Part shown: one piece after another, positions 55,901 to 64,000 of the stretch
How the letters are laid out: the number at the start of each line of letters is the position of its first letter
Numbering within the stretch: the stretch's first letter is position 1
Source: Chondrus crispus
Taxonomy: Eukaryota; Rhodophyta; Florideophyceae; Gigartinales; Gigartinaceae
Reading direction: 5' to 3'
DNA: 64,000 nucleotides
NCBI RefSeq assembly: GCF_000350225.1
Contig: NW_005179297.1
Location: 1-64,000 of the forward strand
Position numbers and translations under genes: made by a program
Notes under the pieces: generated by a model
Database searches by the model: none
What the model was told of the DNA's origin: nothing
The model's input: the letters and a program-made list of their open reading frames with translations, nothing else

Positions 55901-56945
55901 TCTTATTCTCAAAGATGACGCCTCAGAATTTGTGATGCTGGAAGCTTGCGTTACAGACGATGCCGAAGCCAGATTCACCACTCTAATCAAATAGTTTTCG
56001 TTGTTTGGCGTGGTTCTCACGTGGAATTCAGATAGTGGTAGCCACTTCAAGAACAAGGTCATGACAGAAATCAATGGCCGTCTACATTCCCATCATCACT
56101 TCACCATACCATACTGTCCACAATCCAACAGTACTGTGGAGACAGCATGCAAGGAAGTCTTGCGAGCCTGCCGCGCCCTGCTTTCCAAGTTCCGTATGAA
56201 GGAAGCAGAGTGGGCCACTGTACTGCCTTTGGTCCAGAGCATTTCGAACCACTCAGTACGCCCAAGCTTGGACAAGAGAGCACCCATTACAATCTTCACA
56301 GGACTCCCTGCCAACAACCCGTTGCGTACTCTTCTGCCCCCAATTGTCCCGGTTCCAGCTTCAATTGAATTCATTCGGGCACAACGCATCATGAAAAAAA
56401 CGTGCCGATTAAAGCTCTAGAGAATATCCATCGCAAAATGCACCTTCGACGCAACAAAGCCCGACATGCAGCTGTAAAACGTCACAACGACAAGACACAC
56501 GTGGGCCCTATCAATTTCGAAGTCCGTGATTACGTTTTAGTAGCCCAGAAGGCAGGAAGCAAAGGGCATAAGCTTCACGTTATCTGACGTGGGCCACAAA
56601 GAATAACAAGAGCAGTGTCCGATCTAATCTTCGAATGTGAGGATCTCCTTTCGAACTCCTTTTGCCTCCTGCATGCCAATCATCTCAAGTTTTACGCCGA
56701 AGAACAGCTGGACGTAAGCGAGGAACTGTTGGACACGGTAGCCCACAACAATTCTCACCTTAACACAGTTGAGAAACTGCTCGATCTTCGCTGGAACGAC
56801 CACAAATAAAAGTACGAGGTGTGTACAAAGTGGTTGGGATTTGATCACGAGGATCCTACCTGGGAACCATTGGCTACATTGCAGGAAGACATTCCCGTCG
56901 TGCTTTCGGCGTTCCTTAATTCGCACTCAGACCAAGACTTGGTTG
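52965..56945 (+). pseudogene. Pol of the 5.6-kb chromovirus: PR, RT, RNase H, integrase, chromodomain
   Basis: The protease-like part reads VVVNGDYGADHSAL, with Tyr where DSG or DTG is usual, and EVLLSRPFLLSMGFDLD. The reverse transcriptase shows FTVDLRPVNNQT and FATIDLCHGYWQMPL. Its catalytic pair is LDD at 54500-54508, preceded by a TGA in place of the usual residue. RNase H has CLFTDASDEHW, and a tether-like part reads LTDHKNLVYIFNP. The integrase has an HHCC finger (GHCGRGGHRG ... CNTCLHC), the catalytic texts HFDYLFMG, NSDSGSHF and NSTVETACKE (D, D, E kept), and a chromodomain near 56815-56900 (VCTKWLGFDHEDPTWEP). At least six stops or shifts interrupt it. Confidence 0.88.
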
Positions 56946-56995
56946 CGTCAGCACAAGCGACGATGGCACAGTAACCACTCACTAAACGACAGGAC

Positions 56996-57316
56996 TATTG
57001 CGTCACGCTGTGTTACGTGGCTGGCTATTGTGCTGTTAAAGCATCTCATGTCGACTCAAGCATGAGTGCAGCATGCAAAAATTGCATGTGCGTCTTGCAT
57101 GTGCGTCTGGAAGCGTTCTGGTTCCGAACTTCTCAAAACTTACGCGGCAGTTTCTTAGGCACTCTACAGTGCACCGCCTCGTACGACAGCCCATTCAGAC
57201 CGCACCTACTATAGTTTTCCAGATTACCCTGTCTTTCTTTCCCTGCTTAAGACTCTCCCGACGATAAACATCGAAGAGAGCTATCTCATCTCGGCATTTT
57301 ACTACAACGTGCAATA
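56996..57316 (+). repeat. 3' LTR
   Basis: It matches the 5' LTR and holds an extra tandem TGCATGTGCGTCT. It is followed by the TTGTG duplication. Confidence 0.9.
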
Positions 57317-58832
57317 TTGTGGCACAACGACGCCATGCTTGTGAAACAATGTATGACATGGAGGCACATCCATTTCTCTAATTGCTGGATGCGTCAGAAC
57401 TTGTCTTTCTTTATGATACTGTAAGGGTTAAGTAGTATATAAGTAGGGCTCGCGCTGCGGACTGTAGGTTCGTACCGGGCCAGAGGTTTTGTCAAAACGC
57501 AGAGCGTACCTGCGAAAACTGTCCGACTGCACGGACTTCGCACGGGCTCGGACTGTAGAAATACTGAAAAATCAGGCTGGAAAATACAGTAATTGGAGAA
57601 AAACTGTGACACCGACGAACGGTGTTTTACTCATCCAGGTCTTCCGACGGACGGAAGCTTCTGACCTTGATGTGTTGTGTGATTGCTTTTTTCGCTGGGT
57701 TCTTTCTTCTTCTCGCTAGTCGAGTCAGAAGCCTACCCTTTTATACTACCCCAACCCAGTTCGCTCACATAAACGAAATTGCGAGGAACTACAATACGAC
57801 CATAAAAGATCGTTATACTCTCATACAAACAATAGTAAATCGTCAATAGGAAGTGAAAGTTCAGTCCACACAGCAAATCATCATTACGGGGAAGAATACG
57901 CCCGGTCCCACACCATTCGTTTCATAGGACAACACGCACACTCACACGGACGGTCGGTCGTAGACCTGTCCATTGACACTTTAATAAAAATATCTTTTTC
58001 TAATTCTTTAAAGGAATTCCTCACGAAATCCCACAATGTTCATGAAAGTTGAAGCGCACAGCGAGAGGAGCGGATGGGAACTGAAGGTCGAGGTTTCCAT
58101 GCTTTACGAGTGTAACGCGGACGAGTCCTAGTTTCATGGCATCATCGCGGTGCTCCGCGAAAGTAACACCAGCTCTGGCAGCAGCGATGAATTGCAAGTA
58201 GCGTTCAATGATTTTCAACAAACTCGTCTGAGGAAGAATCCGCGTGAAAGCTCTGGGTCCAATGAAAGTAGTCGCAACGTTTTGAAACCCGACAAAATGA
58301 AAACGGGGCTGGGCTCTCTTGTCAATGACGGGACATCTGATCGTAGTGGCACCAAAGCTGCAGACATGGCAGCATGTATTCAGAACAGACATAAGCGTCC
58401 GAAACCCCAGGACAGCGCATTTTTTGAACATGATGCAGCACAGTTATATCAGCCAGAACGGATCCGCCGTTTAATGGGTGCCTCAGATGACATCATCACG
58501 ACGGACAGGCATTCGACGGTGCTGCGGAGCTGAAATGGTGACATGGAAGTAGCCGTGAAGTGCTGGAACTGCGCTTGCCCAGAAGGATTAGATATAATTG
58601 TGAACGATGCTGAGTTGTTCGGGGAAATCGCGGATAGGTGTTCACACATGTTAGTCCAAATGAGTAGTTTCAATAACCCGTCGAAGGGTAATGTGGAATA
58701 GCTTCACGTATAGCATTCCTCACTTGTCCTTCATTCCAATCTTTCCCTGTATTGAATGTGAGATGCCACGCAACAAAAAACTGTGAAACCAAATTCTACC
58801 TGTGAGAGCACACGTGTGCGGTTTGATCTGAG
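57317..58832. other. Spacer, one weak open frame
   Basis: Only short open frames occur. The longest, 58150-58533 on the plus strand, codes for 127 Ser/Asn/Arg-rich residues with no recognised domain. The opposite strand is also open there, so neither is a confident gene. An ATAAAAATATC stretch lies near 57983. Confidence 0.35.
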
Positions 58833-58993
58833 TACAGTGCACTACACGATTTAGTGCTAGGGCCTGACATATCGCATAATGTGGCACTATTGGGGGAGGG
58901 GGGGGGGGTGGCACTGCGAAAAGAGTCGTCCGTAAAGGTCTTAAAGGTCACTTCTCAGCAATGAATCTTTACGCGTTGTATCAGACACAATAT

Positions 58994-60785
58994 CTACGTC
59001 CAGTACTCATTAATGAGCGTCTGCCTTGAAGACTCCTTTCCTGACTCCGCCTTTGACGAAAGGAAAGCCTTCTTGGCCTTCCTTAAATGTACAGAGGCCT
59101 CTGTAACATCACATTGATATGCTAGTTCTTCCAACTCGCAGAACATAGCCGATACAACCAGAGAACTCGGGATATTTTTCACATCTTTGCAATCTTCATT
59201 CATGTCATCTGTATCCGTCAAATGATTATTGCGACCAGTAATAAATGTGCGCGCCAGGTCAAACGAATCATTTGCCATTCCCTCTACAACATCAGGCTCC
59301 TCCTCCACACATAACCAACTCTCAGCGTCTCCAATCGTAATGTTCTCAACTCCATAGGTTGAAAGTTCGTCGTCCTCTTTCACATTTAAAGATAAATGCT
59401 TCATCATTTCCATTACGTTTCTTAAAACTTCTTTATCTGCCGATAAACGACTACCATGCATCTTTCCGTACTGATTTGTGAGGTCAGCCTGCATCTCCAA
59501 TGGCAGAATACCTGCTTTGACTAAACACCTGGCAATTGTTTGTTGGCTGACAGTTTCCCAAGTCATGTGGACCATTTCGGAAACAGCAAGCATGTGAGGA
59601 TCGTATTCATCCCTCATGCCTCTCGTTCCAGCAGTCTTTTTCTTATTTATATTGCGCTTCGTGGCTCGGTCCTCAATGTCGCGAACAATTTCCCGCAACA
59701 TGTGATGGCGATAACGTATCTTTCAGCATGAAATATTTCTTAGATCCATTGGCTGATGCACTGATGTGCAATTTGGTGGTAGTGTCATTATCGATAATTG
59801 GCCTCTTACATGTTCTAAATCCGATAATTGGCCTCTTACATGTTCTAAATCCGTACCGTGCAACCCGCAGTTGTCCATCAGGAGAAGAACGGGGTCAGAT
59901 GTCTTAGACCTGACATATGGAAGAAAGATCTGATTAAACCATTTCTTAAAAGTAACAGCGCCGGACCACGCATTGGATTGACTAAAGTAGGGCACTGGCG
60001 GTTGGCCAAGCCGGAAGCATCTTGGGTTTTTGCTCTTACCAATAATTGCCATCTGTAGTTTCAACGATCCATCAGCATTAGTGCAGACATATGCCGTGAT
60101 GCGGTCCTTAGCATTCATGCCCTTAGTTCTTCGAACAGATTTTCTGTTTCATGTGTGTAGATGTATGTCTTCCGTGGTAGTAATTTATAAAAAAGTCCTG
60201 TTTCATCCACGTTGAAAATTCTTTGAACCTTGAACTTGCTCATCAATCTGCGCAGTAGTACAATGCGCTCTCCAATGGCGTTGAGGTTAACAGAGCCAGC
60301 TTCGCCATGTAAGGAAACTGAACGAAGGAAATGACGCTGTACAAATTTACTTACCCATCCACATGATGCTTTGAAAATATCCAGCGCATGATGCTCGGCT
60401 GCGCACATCGTCTGCTCTCCCTTTAAAAGTTCGTCCTGAATCAGCAATGCCTTTGCTTGAATAACGCTTTGAGTAACCAGCATCTTTAGTGAACGGGAAA
60501 TTGTGATAAATTCAAGAAGCAACTTTTCGAGCAACGGAAGGGCACATGCTTTGACGGATTAGCTGTTTAGAGAGACGTTTGAAGTAATTGCCGTTTCCAT
60601 GATACGGTCGATATTTGATGGAAGGTTTGTTACAGTTCGGCGGGAGATCTGGTACTTTTTCATGATGTGATTAGCGAGTGTCCCTGTTTGCATTGTCTCG
60701 CGATGTCTGCCTTTTGATTGACTGTGAGGCGCCTTTGCCGCGTTTTAGGCTTGGGCTGTGACGATATTTTTGCTGTCAGGTCCAT
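58994..60785 (-). pseudogene. Tigger-like DDE transposase
   Basis: The likely start is ATG 60785, which opens a CENP-B-like DNA-binding region (RRLTVNQKADIARQCKQG). After frame changes near 60680 and 60540 the second helix-turn-helix region appears, then the DDE core: FNVDETGLFYKLLP, DPVLLLMDNCGLHG, and VHQPMD where the family has QPMDQG. The C-terminal 235 residues (59701-58994) are one clean frame and acidic/helical. A 30-base direct duplication within the core repeats LEHVRGQLSD. All three catalytic Asp codons remain, but the frame is broken at least three times. Confidence 0.82.
59792..59851. repeat. 30-bp tandem duplication in the transposase core
   Basis: CGATAATTGGCCTCTTACAT plus ten further bases occurs twice without a gap and adds ten codons in phase between the second and third catalytic positions. 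Confidence 0.9.
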
Positions 60786-61282
60786 TTGAGTCAGAAGGGG
60801 GGCGATCAGGAAAGGTGAACAATACGAGGGTTGATTGGGCGATGGGTGGAGGTCGCCAGTCTCAACGAAAACGTGAATGTGGATCCGGGCGAGTGCGCGG
60901 CGTCGCATTGCGCTCGACCTAGAATTGGACTTCACGTGTCGTGTTATGATAAGCCGTGACAACCGGGTTTTGGTGGCACTAAACCGAAGGAGGCACTGTC
61001 AAAGAGGGCACTAAATCGTGACCCCCCCCTGTACTTAACAGATTGCGAAGAGCATGGCTACTATTCTCGTACTGCATATTCGCCATTCGCACTGGTCATC
61101 AGAGCATCTCTAGTATGCGCAGACGCAACATCTGAAATAGTCAGGTCTGGGTCAATGGCAAGAGGGATGGCTGTGCTCCCAGCCTTGCCACAAGCCCATC
61201 GCCATCGACATGTATCTCCGGTGTTCGGTGGCGAGGGTATCTTCCTCCTCCTTGCGTAAGCACAAGTCAGGGAAAAAATATA

Positions 61283-61783
61283 CAGGGAGGGGGGGGGGGG
61301 GTCCCGCAATAGTGCTACTTGGAGTAGTGCCTCCCACGATTTAGTGCTGTGCAAAACGCCATGGCACGGTTATCATACTGCCTACACGTGTTCATACACG
61401 TGTGGCTTCAGTAGTGGCAGAACTGCAGAGTCGGAAGTGCGACGGCCGGATGGTTGGTATTGTGGAGGTTTCAGCGTATAAATGTAGTGTGGCGGAGGGC
61501 TCTTTGCATATACGTAAGGCGAAGAAGGCTTTCATAGCCACAAGAGAGACATCCAAAAATGCAGCTAAGCGGGCTGTTATTAAAGACTTTTTGTCCAAGA
61601 AATGAAATAAAATGAGCTCTGCGTTGTTCCCTATACACACGACTCATACTAAAGGCCGATGGTTTCGAATGCTTGTGCTGTCTGTAAATGATTGTGTTTG
61701 GGCGCTTTATATAGTGCCATTCACCCAATAGTGCCATATGTCGAGGTCTGTTCTGGTATAGCACTATATCGTGGGACCCCCTG
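61283..61783 (+). mobile_element. 501-bp Tigger deletion derivative, TA target duplication
   Basis: The ends are CAGGGAGGGGGG(G)n GTCCCGCAATAGTGC on the left and, reverse-complemented, CAGGGGGTCCCACGATATAG on the right, with TA on both sides. The interior keeps only a transposase C-terminus. It is related to, but not copied from, the element at 58835, because the C-terminal peptides differ at about half of the positions. Confidence 0.75.
61390..61605 (+). pseudogene. Tigger transposase C-terminal fragment
   Basis: The frame ends AEGSLHIRKAKKAFIATRET and then KNAAKRAVIKDFLSKK before TGA. It matches the C-terminal part of the neighbouring transposase (ASVHLRKAKKAFLSS). There is no catalytic core, so the fragment cannot move on its own. 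Confidence 0.75.
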
Positions 61784-62598
61784 TATTGAAAACTTGCCTC
61801 ATGTGAGGTCGCATGTCGTCTTGACACTAAAATAAAATTGATGAATATTTGCCTCGTTATTGTTCTATTGTACAAGCCTGGTAGGTTTTAGAATGCCATT
61901 GGGCATGCGATCTGCCTGAGCGTAGAGAACAAGGAGAGGCAAGTGTTTCATCCCCCGCAGATGTGGCCTTCAACCCTCACGGATTCTGCACATCTTTGAT
62001 AAACTGTTTCCAACATCAGAACTAGCGTTGCGTTTCATAGTGCAGGCCCGTGTGCACCTCCTTCTTCTACGTTGCTGGAACGAATGAAGAAGGTCAGGAC
62101 GCAGCTATGACACACCATGTATATGGCCCAGGTTCTGAAGTACAAGGTTTGATCGTTGTAAGCAGAACTTCAAGGCTAAGCTTGCAAAGGCATGAGCAGT
62201 GGGGGGGGGGGCGGGCCACTGGAAACACTCACATGGAGGTTGGACGTGCGGAGGTCTTATACTGTACCGCTGAATTTGTGATTGGTTGATCTCAAGAAAC
62301 CCAGCGTCACGTGCGCGACGCAGCGAAGGGCCAATCCGTTTCCATGACCTGCCGGTACTTCTGATTGCTGTGATCATTGCTGTCGTTGTTTTATACATAA
62401 AGTATTGATTTTACTGCAGAGAAAGCTCAGATTCGGGCACGATACAAGCATCTACCAAATGTGCAGGTCGAGGTTGGACAGAGGACAGGCTCTGGCTTAG
62501 ACCGGTCTCAGGGCAATTGAGATCGATCTCAACTGGGACAAATGCAGTCACTGGCGCAAAGTTATCTCTGAGTTCTGAACAGACCCATCATCGGCACA
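61784..62598. other. Intergenic region downstream of the oxygenase gene
   Basis: No gene or transposon end is recognised. A G-rich run lies near 62201-62213. Short open frames on both strands have no family features. Confidence 0.4.
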
Positions 62599-64000
62599 TC
62601 ATGTGTGAAACGTTCCATGGAAGCTTGGCGGTAACCGCATGGGCAGCTCAGCGCGTGCGACCTCAGTCATAGTGCGAGCATCCAGAACGAGTAAGGCAGC
62701 GTTATCCTTCAGGTTGTCCAATGCCAGCACGACAAGACAGCCTGCATCCTCTTCAATACTATTCGGGTCTGGGACAAAAATGGGTTCTCCCAAAGTCTGT
62801 TGCGGTGCAACATAAGACTTGACGATTCCGGTGTCTACATCCACTTTTTCAATACTACCGTTAAACTGCTTCCCGCCGTTATTGGAAAGACCATACACAT
62901 ATTGGTATGCTCCTTCCCGTATTCTTGGCGAGACTGTAGCGAACTCCAAGGCTATATCCATCAGCACCCGAGATGATGCCTTTGGCATAGAGGTCGAGTA
63001 TCGGGCGCCGTCATCAGCTATGTTGGGGAGTGTGAATCGCACGGGTATGGCGTGGGCTATGTCGCCTCCCCGCGCTATATTTTCTATTCGAAGGTCTTGC
63101 AGAATTTTGCAATCGTTGAACAAGGACAGATCAATCATGATATGGCCGTCCTGCTCAAACGCGTAATAATTATGGAATGTGAAGAATTGCTTGTGCTCGT
63201 GCTCGGCGACGATACCGCCAGACTGCCGACTGATCACGACAAACCTGGTCGGCGTGTTTGGCCTCATCTCACAAGCGTCAATGAAAGACTTTCCCCGCAA
63301 CAGAGAGAAAAGACTAATCTGAGCTGGACACATGACCATGATCATGTACTTCTTTGTGAGCGCAAAACTATGCATGTAGTACGTGAAATCTTTGAGTTTC
63401 GCCAAGATGTCTACCTTCCCAGATGAATCGATGCGAAACACTTTATACTCTGTCTTGATCGGTCTGTAGTTGGCCATGAAGTTGAAGTACTCACCAGCGT
63501 CCTCATCCAGAACGCCATGCGACAGGCACATGCTTTTGGGCAACTCGGGACTGAAGTAGGAAAAGTCGTACCTATCGGTAACGCGCAGCGTTTCCGGATC
63601 CAATTTGTGAATGACATTTGCATCCATGCGCGCATTGAGAATGCCCCTCGTCGGCAGCTTTTCCAGGGTGACACTCGTGTTGGACGGCACACCACCAAGC
63701 TTGGGATCTCTCGTCAGTGGCCCCAATGCGTGCATCAGACGACCAAACGCACTCTTCGGGCGCTGTCGCATTGAAATATGAATTGCCCTGTATCGGTCCT
63801 TCGGGACAGACTGTATTGCACGCTCAGTGGCATCGCTAGTGAACCTACTTTGATAGGTGACGCCATTACTCGCGGCATCAAACCGAAAAGCGTGGATCAT
63901 GCTCAATCCATCAAACCAATGCTCCGCTTCAAACTCCTTGCCATCCTTGTGCTTAACGTTAAATAAGCCAGGGCCGTTGAGATAGTAAGCCGAGTTAGCG
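62599..64000 (-). CDS. Carotenoid cleavage oxygenase, 5'-partial
   Basis: The minus-strand frame is open from the window edge to the stop at 62601-62599, with no start inside the window. It belongs to the retinal-pigment/carotenoid oxygenase family, Fe(II) enzymes that split carotenoid double bonds with O2, usually in lipid-rich compartments. The visible N-terminal text is YYLNGPGLFN and HWFDGLSMIHAFRF. Three iron-binding His candidates are in MHSFALT (near 63365), FHNYYAFE (near 63165) and the terminal FHGTFHT (near 62610). The fourth is likely SHGVLDEDAGEYFNF (near 63520). The C-terminus is complete and there are no stops or shifts. It is the only host-type gene and the only intact one. Confidence 0.9.
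   Translation of the reverse strand, partial: ANSAYYLNGPGLFNVKHKDGKEFEAEHWFDGLSMIHAFRFDAASNGVTYQSRFTSDATERAIQSVPKDRYRAIHISMRQRPKSAFGRLMHALGPLTRDPKLGGVPSNTSVTLEKLPTRGILNARMDANVIHKLDPETLRVTDRYDFSYFSPELPKSMCLSHGVLDEDAGEYFNFMANYRPIKTEYKVFRIDSSGKVDILAKLKDFTYYMHSFALTKKYMIMVMCPAQISLFSLLRGKSFIDACEMRPNTPTRFVVISRQSGGIVAEHEHKQFFTFHNYYAFEQDGHIMIDLSLFNDCKILQDLRIENIARGGDIAHAIPVRFTLPNIADDGARYSTSMPKASSRVLMDIALEFATVSPRIREGAYQYVYGLSNNGGKQFNGSIEKVDVDTGIVKSYVAPQQTLGEPIFVPDPNSIEEDAGCLVVLALDNLKDNAALLVLDARTMTEVARAELPMRLPPSFHGTFHT

Larger units (their letters stand above)
51761..57316 (+). mobile_element. Ty3/Gypsy chromovirus, full length but decayed, TSD TTGTG
   Basis: LTRs of 308 and 321 bp bound gag, protease, reverse transcriptase, RNase H, integrase and chromodomain in Gypsy order. 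TTGTG lies at 51756-51760 and 57317-57321. The LTR edges read TATTGC and GCAATA. The LTRs differ at about 11 bases and one 13-bp duplication. Numerous stops make it inactive. Confidence 0.9.
58835..61031 (-). mobile_element. Tigger/pogo-type DNA transposon, TA target duplication
   Basis: The left end reads CAGTGCACTACACGATTTAG and the right end, reverse-complemented, CAGGGGGGGGTCACGATTTA. The shared core CACGATTTAGTGC gives the terminal inverted repeat. TA lies outside both ends (58833-58834 and 61032-61033), the target duplication of the Tc1/mariner-pogo group. A decayed transposase fills the interior. G runs near 58892-58908 lie inside the left end. Confidence 0.82.

Noticed and set aside
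58021-58533. Overlapping open frames on both strands
   Set aside because: Both are open by chance or low complexity, neither has a recognised domain, and neither can be preferred.

Overview
This is a repeat-dense stretch of a eukaryotic nuclear genome, probably a fungus or another eukaryotic microbe; the exact lineage cannot be fixed from the sequence. The reasons are nested LTR and non-LTR retrotransposons, pogo/Tigger-type DNA transposons with TA duplications, chromodomain integrases, and at the right edge a carotenoid cleavage oxygenase of the kind known in fungi. That oxygenase is the only host-type gene seen, and the only gene without visible damage. Nothing bacterial or viral is needed to explain the window.

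Layout. Positions 1-7508 hold two head-to-tail copies of a non-LTR retrotransposon with a reverse transcriptase and a C-terminal zinc/restriction-like endonuclease region. A third copy lies at 18323-24718 and a 5' scrap at 7569-7697. Both visible 5' ends abut (CA)n tracts. From 7698 to 15446 there is a chromovirus integrase cut in two by a 6.9-kb LTR element (8000-14899, TSD GCGAC). That element lies on the minus strand and carries a gag-like zinc knuckle and long tandem arrays but no visible pol. A broken pogo-like transposase occupies 16413-18114. A second chromovirus pol (25285-28133, minus) is split by a solo LTR of the same family as the 6.9-kb element (26035-26698, TSD CAACT).

The centre of interest is 31125-48230, a 17,106-bp DNA transposon. 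It has 16-bp perfect inverted termini and a 4-bp GCCC duplication. It sits inside a gag-like reading frame that resumes in phase after the right end. It carries a large DDE-like transposase and four cargo genes. One encodes a DPPF-type adenine methyltransferase fused to a SET domain. A second encodes a 2-oxoglutarate/Fe(II) dioxygenase fused to a long chromatin-like protein. A third is a possible Tudor-like protein, and the fourth is a 696-codon protein of unknown family. The methyltransferase-SET and dioxygenase genes are divergent, and the same 60-bp module lies in inverted orientation just upstream of each start. The set looks like a mobile kit for writing and erasing chromatin or DNA marks. 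All five genes carry stops or frameshifts, and the 11 in-frame stops could all come from C-to-T changes.

To the right are a 5.6-kb chromodomain LTR retrotransposon (51761-57316, TSD TTGTG, unusual TATTGC/GCAATA ends), a Tigger element (58835-61031), its 501-bp deletion derivative (61283-61783), and the oxygenase gene, which runs off the window edge.
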